Made by a program: the position numbers and the translations under genes
Source of the DNA: Eledone cirrhosa
Lineage: Eukaryota; Mollusca; Cephalopoda; Octopoda; Eledonidae
Reading direction: 5' to 3'
Assembly: GCA_964016885.1 (NCBI GenBank)
Contig: OZ024742.1
Span: 366,435,050-366,499,049 of the forward strand
DNA: 64,000 nt
The notes under the pieces: generated by a model
Told to the model about the DNA's origin: nothing
Seen by the model: only the letters and a program-made list of their open reading frames with translations
The model's database searches: none
Part shown: one piece after another, positions 21,532-33,770 of the stretch
Layout of the letters: each line of letters begins with the position of its first letter
How positions within the stretch are numbered: the stretch's first letter is position 1

Positions 21532-24500
21532 TGTTAGTGGTGGTGGTGTTAGTGGTGGTGGTGTTAGTGGTGGTGGTGTTAGTGTTGGTGGTTTTAGTGT
21601 TGGTGGTGTTAGTGGTGGTGGTGTTAGTGGTGGTGGTGTTAGTGGTGGTGGTGTTAATGGTAGTGGTGCTAGTGGTGGTGGTGTTGGTGGTGTTAGTGTT
21701 GGTGGTGTTAGTGGTGGTGGTGTTAGTGTTGGTGGTGTTAGTGGTGGTGGTGTTAGTGTTGGTGGTGTTAGTGTTGGTGGTGTTAGTGGTGGTAGTGTTA
21801 GTGGTGGTGGTGTTAGTGGTGGTGTTAGTGGTGGTGGTGTTAGTGGTAGTGGTGTTAGTGGTGGTGGTGTTTGTGGTGGTGGTGTTGGTGGTGTTAGTGT
21901 TGGTGGTGTTAGGGGTGGTGGTGTTAGTGGTGGTGGTGTTAGTGTTGGTGGTGTTAGTGGTGGTGGTGTTAGTGTTGGTGTTGTTAGTGGTGGTGGTGTT
22001 AGTGTTGGTGGTGTTAGTGGTGGTGGTGTTAGTGGTGGTGGTGTTAGTGGTGGTGGTGTTAGTGGTGGTGGTGTTAGTGTTGGTGGTGTTAGTGGTGGTG
22101 GTGTTAGTGGTGGTGGTGTTAGTGGTGGTGGTGTTAGTGGTGGTGGTGTTAGTGTTGGTGGTGTTAGTGGTGGTGGTGTTAGTGTAGGTGCTGTTAGTGG
22201 TGGTGGTGTTAGTGGTGGTGGTGTTAGTGTTGGTGGTGTTAGGGGTGGTGGTGTTAGTGGTGGTGGTGTTAGTGTTGGTGGTGTTAGGGGTGGTGTTGTT
22301 AGTGGTGGTGGTGTTAGGGGTGGTGGTGTTAGTGGTGGTGGTGTTAGTGTTGGTGGTGTTAGGGGTGGTGGTGTTAGTGGTGGTGGTGTTAGTGTTGGTG
22401 GTGTTAGGGGTGGTGGTGTTAGTGGTGGTGGTGTTAGTGTTGGTGGTGTTAGGGGTGGTGGTGTTAGTGGTGGTGGTGTTAGTGTTGGTGGTGTTAGTGG
22501 TGGTGGTGTTAGGAGTGGTGGTGTTAGTGTTGGTGGTGTTAGTGGTGGTGGTGTTAGTAGTGGTGGTGTTAGTGTTGGTGGTGTTAGGGGTGGTGGTGTT
22601 AGTGGTGGTGGTGTTAGTGTTGGTGGTGTTAGTGGTGGTGGTGTTAGTGTTGGTGGTGTTAGTGGTGGTGGTGTTAGTGTTGGTGGTGTTAGTGGTGGTG
22701 GTGTTAGTGTTGGTGGTGTTAGTGGTGGTGGTGTTGGTGGTGTTAGGGGTGGTGTTGTTAGTGTTGGTGGTGTTAGTGGTGGTGGTGTTAGTGGTGGTGG
22801 TGTTAGTGTTGGTGGTGTTAGGGGTGGTGGTGTTAGTGTTGGTGGTGTTAGTGTTGGTGGTGTTAGTGGTGGTGGTGTTAGTGTTGGTGGTGTTAGTGCT
22901 GTTAGTGGTGGTGGTGTTAGTGGTGGTGGTGTTAGTGGTGGTGGTGTTAGTGGTGGTGGTGTTGGTGGTGGCGGTGTTAGGGGTGGTGGTGTTAGTGGTG
23001 GTGGTGTTAGTGTTGGTGGTGTTAGTGGTGTTAGTGTTGGTGGTGTTAGTGGAGGTGGTGTTAGTGGTGTTAGGGGTGGTGTTGTTAGTGTTGGTGGTGT
23101 TAGTGGTGGTGGTGTTAGTGGTGGTGGTGTTAGTGTTGGTGGTGTTAGGGGTGGTGGTGTTAGTGTTGGTGGTGTTAGTGTTGGTGGTGTTAGTGTTGGC
23201 GGTGTTAGTGTTGGTGGTGTTAGTGTTGGTGGTGTTAGTGGTGGTGGTGTTAGTGGTGGTGGTGTTAGTGGTGGTGGTGTTAGTGGTGGTGGTGTTAGTG
23301 GTGGTGGTGTTAGTGGTGGTGGTGTTAGTGTTGGTGGTGTTAGTGTTGGTGGTGTTAGTGTTGGTGGTGTTAGTGTTGGTGGTGTTAGTGGTGGTGGTGT
23401 TAGTGGTGGTGGTGTTAGTGTTGGTGGTGTTAGTGTTGGTGGTGTTAGTGGTGGTGGTGTTAGTGGTGGTGGTGTTAGTGGTGGTGGTGTTAGGGGTGGT
23501 GGTGTTAGTGTTGGTGGTGTTAGTGTTGGTGGTGTTAGTGTTGGTGGTGTTAGTGGTGGTGGTGTTAGTGGTGGTGGTGTTAGGGGTGGTGGTGTTAGTG
23601 TTGGTGGTGTTAGTGTTGGTGGTGTTCGTGTTGGCGGTGTTAGTGTTGGTGGTGTTAGTGTTGGTGGTGTTAGTGGTGGTGGTGTTAGTGGTGGTGGTGG
23701 TGTTAGTGGTGGTGGTGTTAGTGGTGGTGGTGTTAGTGGTGGTGGTGTTAGTGGTGGTGGTGTTAGTGTTGGTGGTGTTAGTGTTGGTGGTGTTAGTGTT
23801 GGTGGTGTTAGTGTTGGTGGTGTTAGTGTTGGTGGTGTTAGTGGTGGTGGTGTTGGTGGTGGTAGTGTTAGTGGTGGTGGTGTTAGTGTTGGTGGTGTTA
23901 GTGGTGGTGGTGTTAGTGGTGGTGGTGTTAGTGTTGGTGGTGTTAGTGTTGGTGGTGTTAGTGGTGGTAGTGTTAGTGGTGGTGGTGTTAGTGGTGGTGT
24001 TAGTGGTGGTGGTGTTAGTGGTAGTGGTGTTAGTGGTGGTGGTGTTTGTGGTGGTGGTGTTGGTGGTGTTAGTGTTGGTGGTGTTAGGGGTGGTGGTGTT
24101 AGTGGTGGTGGTGTTAGTGTTGGTGGTGTTAGTGGTGGTGGTGTTAGTGTTGGTGGTGTTAGTGGTGGTGGTGTTAGTGGTGGTGGTGTTAGTGGTGGTG
24201 GTGTTAGTGGTGGTGGTGTTAGTGTTGGTGGTGTTAGTGGTGGTGGTGTTAGTGGTGGTGGTGTTAGTGGTGGTGGTGTTAGTGGTGGTGGTGTTAGTGT
24301 TGGTGGTGTTAGTGGTGGTGGTGTTAGTGTAGGTGCTGTTAGTGGTGGTGGTGTTAGTGGTGGTGGTGTTAGTGTTGGTGGTGTTAGGGGTGGTGGTGTT
24401 AGTGGTGGTGGTGTTAGTGTTGGTGGTGTTAGGGGTGGTGTTGTTAGTGGTGGTGGTGTTAGGGGTGGTGGTGTTAGTGGTGGTGGTGTTAGTGTTGGTG

Positions 24501-25422
24501 GTGTTAGGGGTGGTGGTGTTAGTGGTGGTGGTGTTAGTGTTGGTGGTGTTAGGGGTGGTGGTGTTAGTGGTGGTGGTGTTAGTGTTGGTGGTGTTAGGGG
24601 TGGTGGTGTTAGTGGTGGTGGTGTTAGTGTTGGTGGTGTTAGTGGTGGTGGTGTTAGGGGTGGTGGTGTTAGTGTTGGTGGTGTTAGTGGTGGTGGTGTT
24701 AGTAGTGGTGGTGTTAGTGTTGGTGGTGTTAGGGGTGGTGGTGTTAGTGGTGGTGGTGTTAGTGTTGGTGGTGTTAGTGGTGGTGGTGTTAGTGTTGGTG
24801 GTGTTAGTGGTGGTGGTGTTAGTGTTGGTGGTGTTAGTGGTGGTGGTGTTAGTGTTGGTGGTGTTAGTGGTGGTGGTGTTGGTGGTGTTAGGGGTGGTGT
24901 TGTTAGTGTTGGTGGTGTTAGTGGTGGTGGTGTTAGTGGTGGTGGTGTTAGTGTTGGTGGTGTTAGGGGTGGTGGTGTTAGTGTTGGTGGTGTTAGTGTT
25001 GGTGGTGTTAGTGGTGGTGGTGTTAGTGTTGGTGGTGTTAGTGCTGTTAGTGGTGGTGGTGTTAGTGGTGGTGGTGTTAGTGGTGGTGGTGTTAGTGGTG
25101 GTGGTGTTGGTGGTGGCGGTGTTAGGGGTGGTGGTGTTAGTGGTGGTGGTGTTAGTGTTGGTGGTGTTAGTGGTGTTAGTGTTGGTGGTGTTAGTGGAGG
25201 TGGTGTTGGTGGTGTTAGGGGTGGTGTTGTTAGTGTTGGTGGTGTTAGTGGTGGTGGTGTTAGTGGTGGTGGTGTTAGTGTTGGTGGTGTTAGGGGTGGT
25301 GGTGTTAGTGTTGGTGGTGTTAGTGTTGGTGGTGTTAGTGTTGGCGGTGTTAGTGTTGGTGGTGTTAGTGTTGGTGGTGTTAGTGGTGGTGGTGTTAGTG
25401 GTGGTGGTGTTAGTGGTGGTGG
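21532..25422. repeat. 3,891-bp higher-order repeat, copy 2
   Basis: All landmarks checked by eye match copy 1 at a constant offset, including AGGAGTGG variants at 18621 and 22512 and the GTTCGTGTTGGCGG variant at 19733 and 23624. After 25422 the sequence stops following copy 1 and follows the inner 2,145-bp block until about 26.0 kb. Confidence 0.85.
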
Positions 25423-26961
25423 TGTTAGTGGTGGTGGTGTTAGTGGTGGTGGTGTTAGTGGTGGTGGTGTTAGTGTTGGTGGTGTTAGTGTTGGTGGTGT
25501 TAGTGTTGGTGGTGTTAGTGTTGGTGGTGTTAGTGGTGGTGGTGTTAGTGGTGGTGGTGTTAGTGTTGGTGGTGTTAGTGTTGGTGGTGTTAGTGGTGGT
25601 GGTGTTAGTGGTGGTGGTGTTAGTGGTGGTGGTGTTAGGGGTGGTGGTGTTAGTGTTGGTGGTGTTAGTGTTGGTGGTGTTAGTGTTGGTGGTGTTAGTG
25701 GTGGTGGTGTTAGTGGTGGTGGTGTTAGGGGTGGTGGTGTTAGTGTTGGTGGTGTTAGTGTTGGTGGTGTTCGTGTTGGCGGTGTTAGTGTTGGTGGTGT
25801 TAGTGTTGGTGGTGTTAGTGGTGGTGGTGTTAGTGGTGGTGGTGGTGTTAGTGGTGGTGGTGTTAGTGGTGGTGGTGTTAGTGGTGGTGGTGTTAGTGGT
25901 GGTGGTGTTAGTGTTGGTGGTGTTAGTGTTGGTGGTGTTAGTGTTGGTGGTGTTAGTGTTGGTGGTGTTAGTGTTGGTGGTGTTAGTGGTGGTGGTGTTG
26001 GTGGTGGTAGTGTTAGTGGTGGTGGTGTTAGTGTTGGTGGTGTTAGTGGTGGTGGTGTTAGTGGTGGTGGTGTTAGTGGTGGTGGTGTTAGTGGTGGTGG
26101 TGTTAGTGTTGGTGGTGTTAGTGTTGGTGGTGTTAGTGTTGGTGGTGTTAGTGGTGGTGGTGTTAGTGGTGGTGGTGTTAGTGGTGGTGGTGTTAGTGTT
26201 GGTGGTGTTAGTGTTGGTGGTGTTAGTGGTGGTGGTGTTAGTGGTAGTGGTGTTAGTGGTGGTGGTGTTGGTGGTGGTAGTGTTAGTGGTGGTGGTGTTA
26301 GTGGTGGTGGTGTTAGTGGTGGTGGTGTTAGTGGTGGTGGTGTTAGTGGTGGTGGTGTTAGTGGTGGTGTTGTTAGTGTTGGTGGTGTTAGTGTTGGTGG
26401 TGTTAGTGGTGGTGGTGTTAGTGGTAGTGGTGTTAGTGGTGGTGGTGTTGGTGGTGGTAGTGTTAGTGGTGGTGGTGTTAGTGGTGGTGGTGTTAGTGGT
26501 GGTGGTGTTAGTGGTAGTGGTGTTAGTGTTGGTGGTGTTAGTGGTGGTAGTGTTAGTGTTAGTGGTGTTAGTGTTGGTGGTGTTAGGGGTGGTGGTGTTA
26601 GTGGTGGTGGTGTTAGTGGTGGTGGTGTTAGTGGTAGTGGTGTTAGTGGTGGTGGTGTTAGGGGTGGTGGTGTTAGTGGTGGTGGTGTTAGTGGTGGTGG
26701 TGTTAGTGGTAGTGGTGTTAGTGTTGGTGGTGTTAGGGGTGGTGGTGTTAGTGGTGGTGGTGTTAGTGGTGGTGGTGTTAATGGTAGTGGTGTTAGTGGT
26801 GGTGGTGTTGGTGGTGGTGGTGTTGGTGGTGTTAGTGTTGGTGGTGTTAGGGGTGGTGGTGTTAGTGTTGGTGGTGTTAGTGGTGGTGGTGTTAGAGGTG
26901 GTGGTGTTAGTGGTGGTGGTGTTAGGGGTGGTGTGTTAGGGGTGGTGGTGTTAGGGGTGGT

Positions 26962-28900
26962 GTGTTAGGGGTGGTGGTGTTAGTGGTGGTGGTGTTAGTG
27001 TTGGTGGTGTTAGTGTTGGTGGTGTTAGTGGTGGTGGTGTTAGTAGTGGTGGTGTTAGTGTTGGTGGTGTTAGTGGTGGTGGTGTTAGTGGTGGTGGTGT
27101 TAGTGGTGGTGGTGTTAGTGGTGGTGGTGTTAGTTGTGGTGGTGTTAGTGGTGGTGGTGTTAGTGTTGGTGGTGTTAGTGTTGGTGGTGTTAGTGGTGGT
27201 GGTGTTAGTGGTGGTGGTGTTAGTGTTGGTGGTGTTAGTGATGGTGGTGTTAGTGTTGGTGGTGTTAGTGATGGTGGTGTTAGTGGTGGTGGTGTTAGGG
27301 GTGGTGGTGTTAGTGGTGGTGGTGTTAGTGGTGGTGTTATTAGTGGTGGTGGTGTTAGTGGTGGTGGTGTTAGTGTTAGTGGTGTTGGTGTTGGTGATGT
27401 TAGTGTTGGTGGCGTTAGTGTTGGTGGTGTTAGTGGTGGTGGTGTTAGTTGTGGTGGTGTTAGTGTTGGTGGTGTTAATATTGGTGGTGGTGTTAGTGGT
27501 GGTGGTGTTAGGGGTGGTGGTGTTAGTTTTGGTGGTGTTAGTGTTGGTGGTGTTAGGGGTGGTGGTGTTAGTGTTGGTGGTGTTAGTGGTGGTGGTGTTA
27601 GTGGTGGTGGTGTTAGTGGTGGTGGTGTTAGAGTTGATAGTGTTACTGTTGGTAGTGTTGTGTTAGTGGTGTTAGGGGTGGTGGTGTTAGTGTTGGTGGT
27701 GTTAGTGCTGTTAGTGTTGGTGGTGTTAGTGGTGGTGGTGTTAGTGGTGGTGGTGTTAGTGGTGGTGGTGTTGGTGGTGGCGGTGTTAGGGGTGGTGGTG
27801 TTAGTGGTGGTGGTGTTAGTGTTGGTGGTGTTAGTGGTGTTAGTGGTGTTAGTGGTGGTGGTGTTAGTGGTGGTGGTGTTAGTGGTGGTGGTGTTAGTGG
27901 TGGTGGTGTTAGTGTTGGTGGTGTTAGGGGTGGTGGTGTTAGTGGTGGTGTGTTAGGGGTGGTGGTGTTAGTGTTGGTGGTGTTAGTGTTGGTGGTGTTA
28001 GTTGTGGTGGTGTTAGTCTTGGTGGTGTTAGTGGTGGTGGTGTTAGTGTTGGTGGTGTTAGTGGTGGTGGTGTTAGTGGTGGTGATGTTAGTGTTGGTGG
28101 TGTTAGTGGTGGTGGTGTTAGGGGTGGTGATGTTAGTGTTGGTGGTGTTAGTGGTGGTGGTGTTAGTGGTGGTGGTGTTAGTGTTGGTGGTGTTAGTGGT
28201 GGTGGTGTTAGTGGTAGTGATGTTAGTGTTGGTGGTGTTAGTGGTGGTGGTGTTAGGGGTGGTGGTGTTAGTGGTGGTGGCGTTAGTGTTGGTGGTGTTA
28301 GTGGTGGTGGTGTTAGTGGTGGTGATGTTAGTGTTGGTGGTGTTAGTGGTGGTGGTGTTAGGGGTGGTGATGTTAGTGTTGGTGGTGTTAGTGGTGGTGG
28401 TGTTAGGGGTGGTGATGTTAGTGTTGGTGGTGTTAGTGTAGGTGGTGTTAGTGTTGGTGGTGTTAGTGTTGGTGGTGTTAGGGGTGGTGATGTTAGTGTT
28501 GGTGGTGTTTGTGGTGTTGGTGTTAGGGGTGGTGATGTTAGTGTTGGTGGTGTTAGTGTTGGTGGTGTTAGTGGTAGTGGTGTTAGTGGTGGTGGTGTTA
28601 GTGGTGGTGGTGTTAGTGTTGGTGGTGTTAGTGTTGGCGGTGTTAGTGTTGGTGGTGTTAGTGTTGGTGGTGTTAGTGGTGGTGTGTTAGGGGTGGTGGT
28701 GTTAGTGGTGGTGGTGTTAGTGGTGGTGGTGTTAGTGGTGGTGGTGTTAGTGGTGGTGGTGTTAATGTTGGTGGCGTTAGTGTTGGTGGTGTTAGTGGTG
28801 GTGGTGTTAGTGGTGGTGGTGTTAGAGGTGGTGGTGTTAGTGGTGGTGGTGTTAGTGGTGGTGGTGTTAGTGGTTGTGGTGTTAGGGGTGGTGGTGTCAG
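26962..28900. repeat. About 1.9-kb segment duplicated at 31958
   Basis: Variants unusual for the tract recur in the same order: GTTAATATTGGTGG, GTTAGTTTTGGTGG, AGAGTTGATAGTGTTACTG, then GTTAGTCTTGG and the AGTGATGG/GGTGATGTT series. The offset is 4,996 bp at the start, 4,981 bp in the middle and 4,861 bp at the end, so small deletions separate the copies. Confidence 0.8.
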
Positions 28901-31900
28901 TGTTGCTGGTGTTAGTTGTGGTGGTATTAGTGGTGGTGGTGTTAGTGGTGGTGGTGTTAGTGGTGGTGGTGTTAGTGATGGTGGTGTTAGTGGTGGTGGT
29001 GTTAGTGGTGGTGGTGTTAGTGGTGGTGGTGTTAGTGTTGGTGGTGTTAGTGTTGGTGGTGTTAGTGTTGGTGGTGTTAGTGTTGGTGGTGTTAGTGGTG
29101 GTGGTGTTAGTGGTGGTGGTGTTAGTGGTGGTGGTGTTGGTGTTGGTGGTGTTAGTGGTGGTGGTGTTAGTGTTGGTGGTGTTAGTGTTGGTGGTGTTAG
29201 TGGTGGTGGTGTTAGTGGTGGTGGTGTTAGTGGTGGTGGTGTTAGGGGTGGTGGTGTTAGTGTTGGTGGTGTTAGTGTTGGTGGTGTTAGTGTTGGTGGT
29301 GTTAGTGGTGGTGGTGTTAGTGGTGGTGGTGTTAGGGGTGGTGGTGTTAGTGTTGGTGGTGTTAGTGTTGGTGGTGTTAGTGTTGGCGGTGTTAGTGTTG
29401 GTGGTGTTAGTGTTGGTGGTGTTAGTGGTGGTGGTGTTAGTGGTGGTGGTGGTGTTAGTGGTGGTGGTGTTAGTGGTGGTGGTGTTAGTGGTGGTGGTGT
29501 TAGTGGTGGTGGTGTTAGTGGTGGTGGTGTTAGTGTTGGTGGTGTTAGTGTTGGTGGTGTTAGTGTTGGTGGTGTTAGTGTTGGTGGTGTTAGTGGTGGT
29601 GGTGTTAGTGGTGGTGGTGTTAGTGGTGGTGGTGTTGGTGTTGGTGGTGTTAGTGGTGGTGGTGTTAGTGTTGGTGGTGTTAGTGTTGGTGGTGTTAGTG
29701 GTGGTGGTGTTGGTGGTGGTAGTGTTAGTGGTGGTGGTGTTAGTGTTGGTGGTGTTAGTGGTGGTGGTGTTAGTGGTGGTGGTGTTAGTGGTGGTGGTGT
29801 TAGTGTTGGTGGTGTTAGTGTTGGTGGTGTTAGTGTTGGTGGTGTTAGTGTTGGTGGTGTTAGTGGTGGTGGTGTTAGTGGTGGTGGTGTTAGTGTTGGT
29901 GGTGTTAGTGGTGGTGGTGTTAGTGGTAGTGGTGTTAGTGGTGGTGGTGTTGGTGGTGGTAGTGTTAGTGGTGGTGGTGTTAGTGGTGGTGGTGTTAGTG
30001 GTGGTGGTGTTAGTGGTGGTGGTGTTAGTGGTGGTGGTGTTAGTGTTGGTGGTGTTAGTGTTGGTGGTGTTAGTGGTGGTGGTGTTAGTGGTAGTGGTGT
30101 TAGTGGTGGTGGTGTTGGTGGTGGTAGTGTTAGTGGTGGTGGTGTTAGTGGTGGTGGTGTTAGTGGTGGTGGTGTTAGTGGTAGTGGTGTTAGTGTTGGT
30201 GGTGTTAGTGGTGGTAGTGTTAGTGTTAGTGGTGTTAGTGTTGGTGGTGTTAGGGGTGGTGGTGTTAGTGGTGGTGGTGTTAGTGGTGGTGGTGTTAGTG
30301 GTAGTGGTGTTAGTGGTGGTGGTGTTAGGGGTGGTGGTGTTAGTGGTGGTGGTGTTAGTGGTGGTGGTGTTAGTGGTAGTGGTGTTAGTGTTGGTGGTGT
30401 TAGGGGTGGTGGTGTTAGTGGTGGTGGTGTTAGTGGTGGTGGTGTTAGTGGTAGTGGTGTTAGTGGTGGTGGTGTTAGTGATAGTGGTGTTAGTGGTGGT
30501 GGTGTTGGTGGTGGTGGTGTTGGTGGTGTTAGTGTTGGTGGTGTTAGGGGTGGTGGTGTTAGTGTTGGTGGTGTTAGTGGTGGTGGTGTTAGTGGTGGTG
30601 GTGTTAGTGGTGGTGGTGTTAGGGGTGGTGTGTTAGGGGTGGTGGTGTTAGGGGTGGTGTGTTAGGGGTGGTGGTGTTAGTGGTGGTGGTGTTAGTGTTG
30701 GTGGTGTTAATGTTGGTGGTGTTAGTGGTGGTGGTGTTAGTAGTGGTGGTGTTAGTGTTGGTGGTGTTAGTGTTGGTGGTGTTAGTGTTGGTGGTGTTAG
30801 TGTTGGTGGTGTTAGGGGTGGTGGTGTTAGTGGTGTTAGAGGTGGTGGTGTTAGTGGTGGTGGTGTTAGGGGTGGTGTGTTAGGGGTGGTGGTGTTAGTG
30901 GTGGTGGTGTTAGTGTTGGTGGTGTTAGTGTTGGTGGTGTTAGTGGTGGTGGTGTTAGTAGTGGTGGTGTTAGTGTTGGTGGTGTTAGTGGTGGTGGTGT
31001 TGGTGGTGGTGGTGTTGGTGGTGTTAGTGTTGGTGGTGTTAGTGGTGGTGGTGTTAGAGGTGGTGGTGTTAGTGGTGGTAGTGTTAGTGGTGGTGGTGTT
31101 AGTGGTGGTGGTGTTAGTGGTGGTAGTGTTAGTGGTGGTGGTGTTAGTGGTGGTGGTGTTAGTGGTGGTGGTGTTAGTGGTGGTGGTGTTAGTGTTGGTG
31201 GTGTTAGTGTTGGTGGTGTTAGTGGTGGTGGTGTTAGTGGTAGTGGTGTTAGTGGTGGTGGTGTTGGTGGTGGTAGTGTTAGTGGTGGTGGTGTTAGTGG
31301 TGGTGGTGTTAGTGGTGGTGGTGTTAGTGGTGGTGGTGTTAGTGGTGGTGGTGTTAGTGGTGGTGGTGTTAGTGTTGGTGGTGTTAGTGTTGGTGGTGTT
31401 AGTGGTGGTGGTGTTAGTGGTAGTGGTGTTAGTGGTGGTGGTGTTGGTGGTGGTAGTGTTAGTGGTGGTGGTGTTAGTGGTGGTGGTGTTAGTGGTGGTG
31501 GTGTTAGTGGTAGTGGTGTTAGTGTTGGTGGTGTTAGTGGTGGTAGTGTTAGTGTTAGTGGTGTTAGTGTTGGTGGTGTTAGGGGTGGTGGTGTTAGTGG
31601 TGGTGGTGTTAGTGGTGGTGGTGTTAGTGGTAGTGGTGTTAGTGGTGGTGGTGTTAGGGGTGGTGGTGTTAGTGGTGGTGGTGTTAGTGGTGGTGGTGTT
31701 AGTGGTAGTGGTGTTAGTGTTGGTGGTGTTAGGGGTGGTGGTGTTAGTGGTGGTGGTGTTAGTGGTGGTGGTGTTAATGGTAGTGGTGTTAGTGGTGGTG
31801 GTGTTGGTGGTGGTGGTGTTGGTGGTGTTAGTGTTGGTGGTGTTAGGGGTGGTGGTGTTAGTGTTGGTGGTGTTAGTGGTGGTGGTGTTAGAGGTGGTGG

Positions 31901-31957
31901 TGTTAGTGGTGGTGGTGTTAGGGGTGGTGTGTTAGGGGTGGTGGTGTTAGGGGTGGT

Positions 31958-33770
31958 GTGTTAGGGGTGGTGGTGTTAGTGGTGGTGGTGTTAGTGTTGG
32001 TGGTGTTAGTGTTGGTGGTGTTAGTGGTGGTGGTGTTAGTAGTGGTGGTGTTAGTGTTGGTGGTGTTAGTGGTGGTGGTGTTAGTGGTGGTGGTGTTAGT
32101 GGTGGTGGTGTTAGTGGTGGTGGTGTTAGTGGTGGTGGTGTTAGTGTTGGTGGTGTTAGTGTTGGTGGTGTTAGTGGTGGTGGTGTTAGTGGTGGTGGTG
32201 TTAGTGTTGGTGGTGTTAGTGATGGTGGTGTTAGTGTTGGTGGTGTTAGTGATGGTGGTGTTAGTGGTGGTGGTGTTAGGGGTGGTGGTGTTAGTGGTGG
32301 TGGTGTTAGTGGTGGTGTTATTAGTGGTGGTGGTGTTAGTGGTGGTGGTGTTAGTGTTAGTGGTGTTGGTGTTGGTGATGTTAGTGTTGGTGGCGTTAGT
32401 GTTGGTGGTGTTAGTGGTGGTGGTGTTAGTTGTGGTGGTGTTAGTGTTGGTGGTGTTAATATTGGTGGTGGTGTTAGTGGTGGTGGTGTTAGGGGTGGTG
32501 GTGTTAGTTTTGGTGGTGTTAGTGTTGGTGGTGTTAGGGGTGGTGGTGTTAGTGTTGGTGGTGTTAGTGGTGGTGGTGTTAGTGGTGGTGGTGTTAGTGG
32601 TGGTGGTGTTAGAGTTGATAGTGTTACTGTTGGTAGTGTTGTGTTAGTGGTGTTAGGGGTGGTGGTGTTAGTGTTGGTGGTGTTAGTGCTGTTAGTGGTG
32701 GTGGTGTTAGTGGTGGTGGTGTTAGTGGTGGTGGTGTTAGTGGTGGTGGTGTTGGTGGTGGCGGTGTTAGGGGTGGTGGTGTTAGTGGTGGTGGTATTAG
32801 TGTTGGTGGTGTTAGTGGTGTTAGTGGTGTTAGTGGTGGTGGTGTTAGTGGTGGTGGTGTTAGTGGTGGTGGTGTTAGTGGTGGTGGTGTTAGTGTTGGT
32901 GGTGTTAGGGGTGGTGGTGTTAGTGGTGGTGTGTTAGGGGTGGTGGTGTTAGTGTTGGTGGTGTTAGTGTTGGTGGTGTTAGTTGTGGTGGTGTTAGTCT
33001 TGGTGGTGTTAGTGGTGGTGGTGTTAGTGTTGGTGGTGTTAGTGGTGGTGGTGTTAGTGGTGGTGATGTTAGTGTTGGTGGTGTTAGTGGTGGTGGTGTT
33101 AGGGGTGGTGATGTTAGTGTTGGTGGTGTTAGTGGTGGTGGTGTTAGTGGTGGTGGTGTTAGTGTTGGTGGTGTTAGTGGTGGTGGTGTTAGTGGTGGTG
33201 ATGTTAGTGTTGGTGGTGTTAGTGGTGGTGGTGTTAGGGGTGGTGGTGTTAGTGGTGGTGGCGTTAGTGTTGGTGGTGTTAGTGGTGGTGGTGTTAGTGG
33301 TGGTGATGTTAGTGTTGGTGGTGTTAGTGGTGGTGGTGTTAGGGGTGGTGATGTTAGTGTTGGTGGTGTTTGTGGTGTTGGTGTTAGGGGTGGTGATGTT
33401 AGTGTTGGTGGTGTTAGTGTTGGTGGTGTTAGTGGTAGTGGTGTTAGTGGTGGTGGTGTTAGTGGTGGTGGTGTTAGTGTTGGTGGTGTTAGTATTGGCG
33501 GTGTTAGTGTTGGTGGTGTTAGTGTTGGTGGTGTTAGTGGTGGTGTGTTAGGGGTGGTGGTGTTAGTGGTGGTGGTGTTAGTGGTGGTGGTGTTAATGTT
33601 GGTGGCGTTAGTGTTGGTGGTGTTAGTGGTGGTGGTGTTAGTGGTGGTGGTGTTAGAGGTGGTGGTGTTAGTGGTGGTGGTGTTAGTGGTGGTGGTGTTA
33701 GTGGTTGTGGTGTTAGGGGTGGTGGTGTCAGTGTTGCTGGTGTTAGTGGTGGTGGTATTAGTGGTGGTGG
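31958..33770. repeat. Second copy of the 26962 segment
   Basis: Carries the AGAGTTGATAGTGTTACTG landmark at about 32611 (27630 in the first copy) and lacks about 120 bp near 33.36 kb relative to the first copy. Confidence 0.8.

Noticed and set aside
15866..26968. 3,700-codon + frame (VSGGG repeats) as a giant structural protein gene
   Set aside because: The 15-bp unit is five codons with a stop in only one + frame, so two frames stay open by construction. The LVVVV frame is equally open over the same interval. No start context, signal peptide, exon boundary or promoter is visible.
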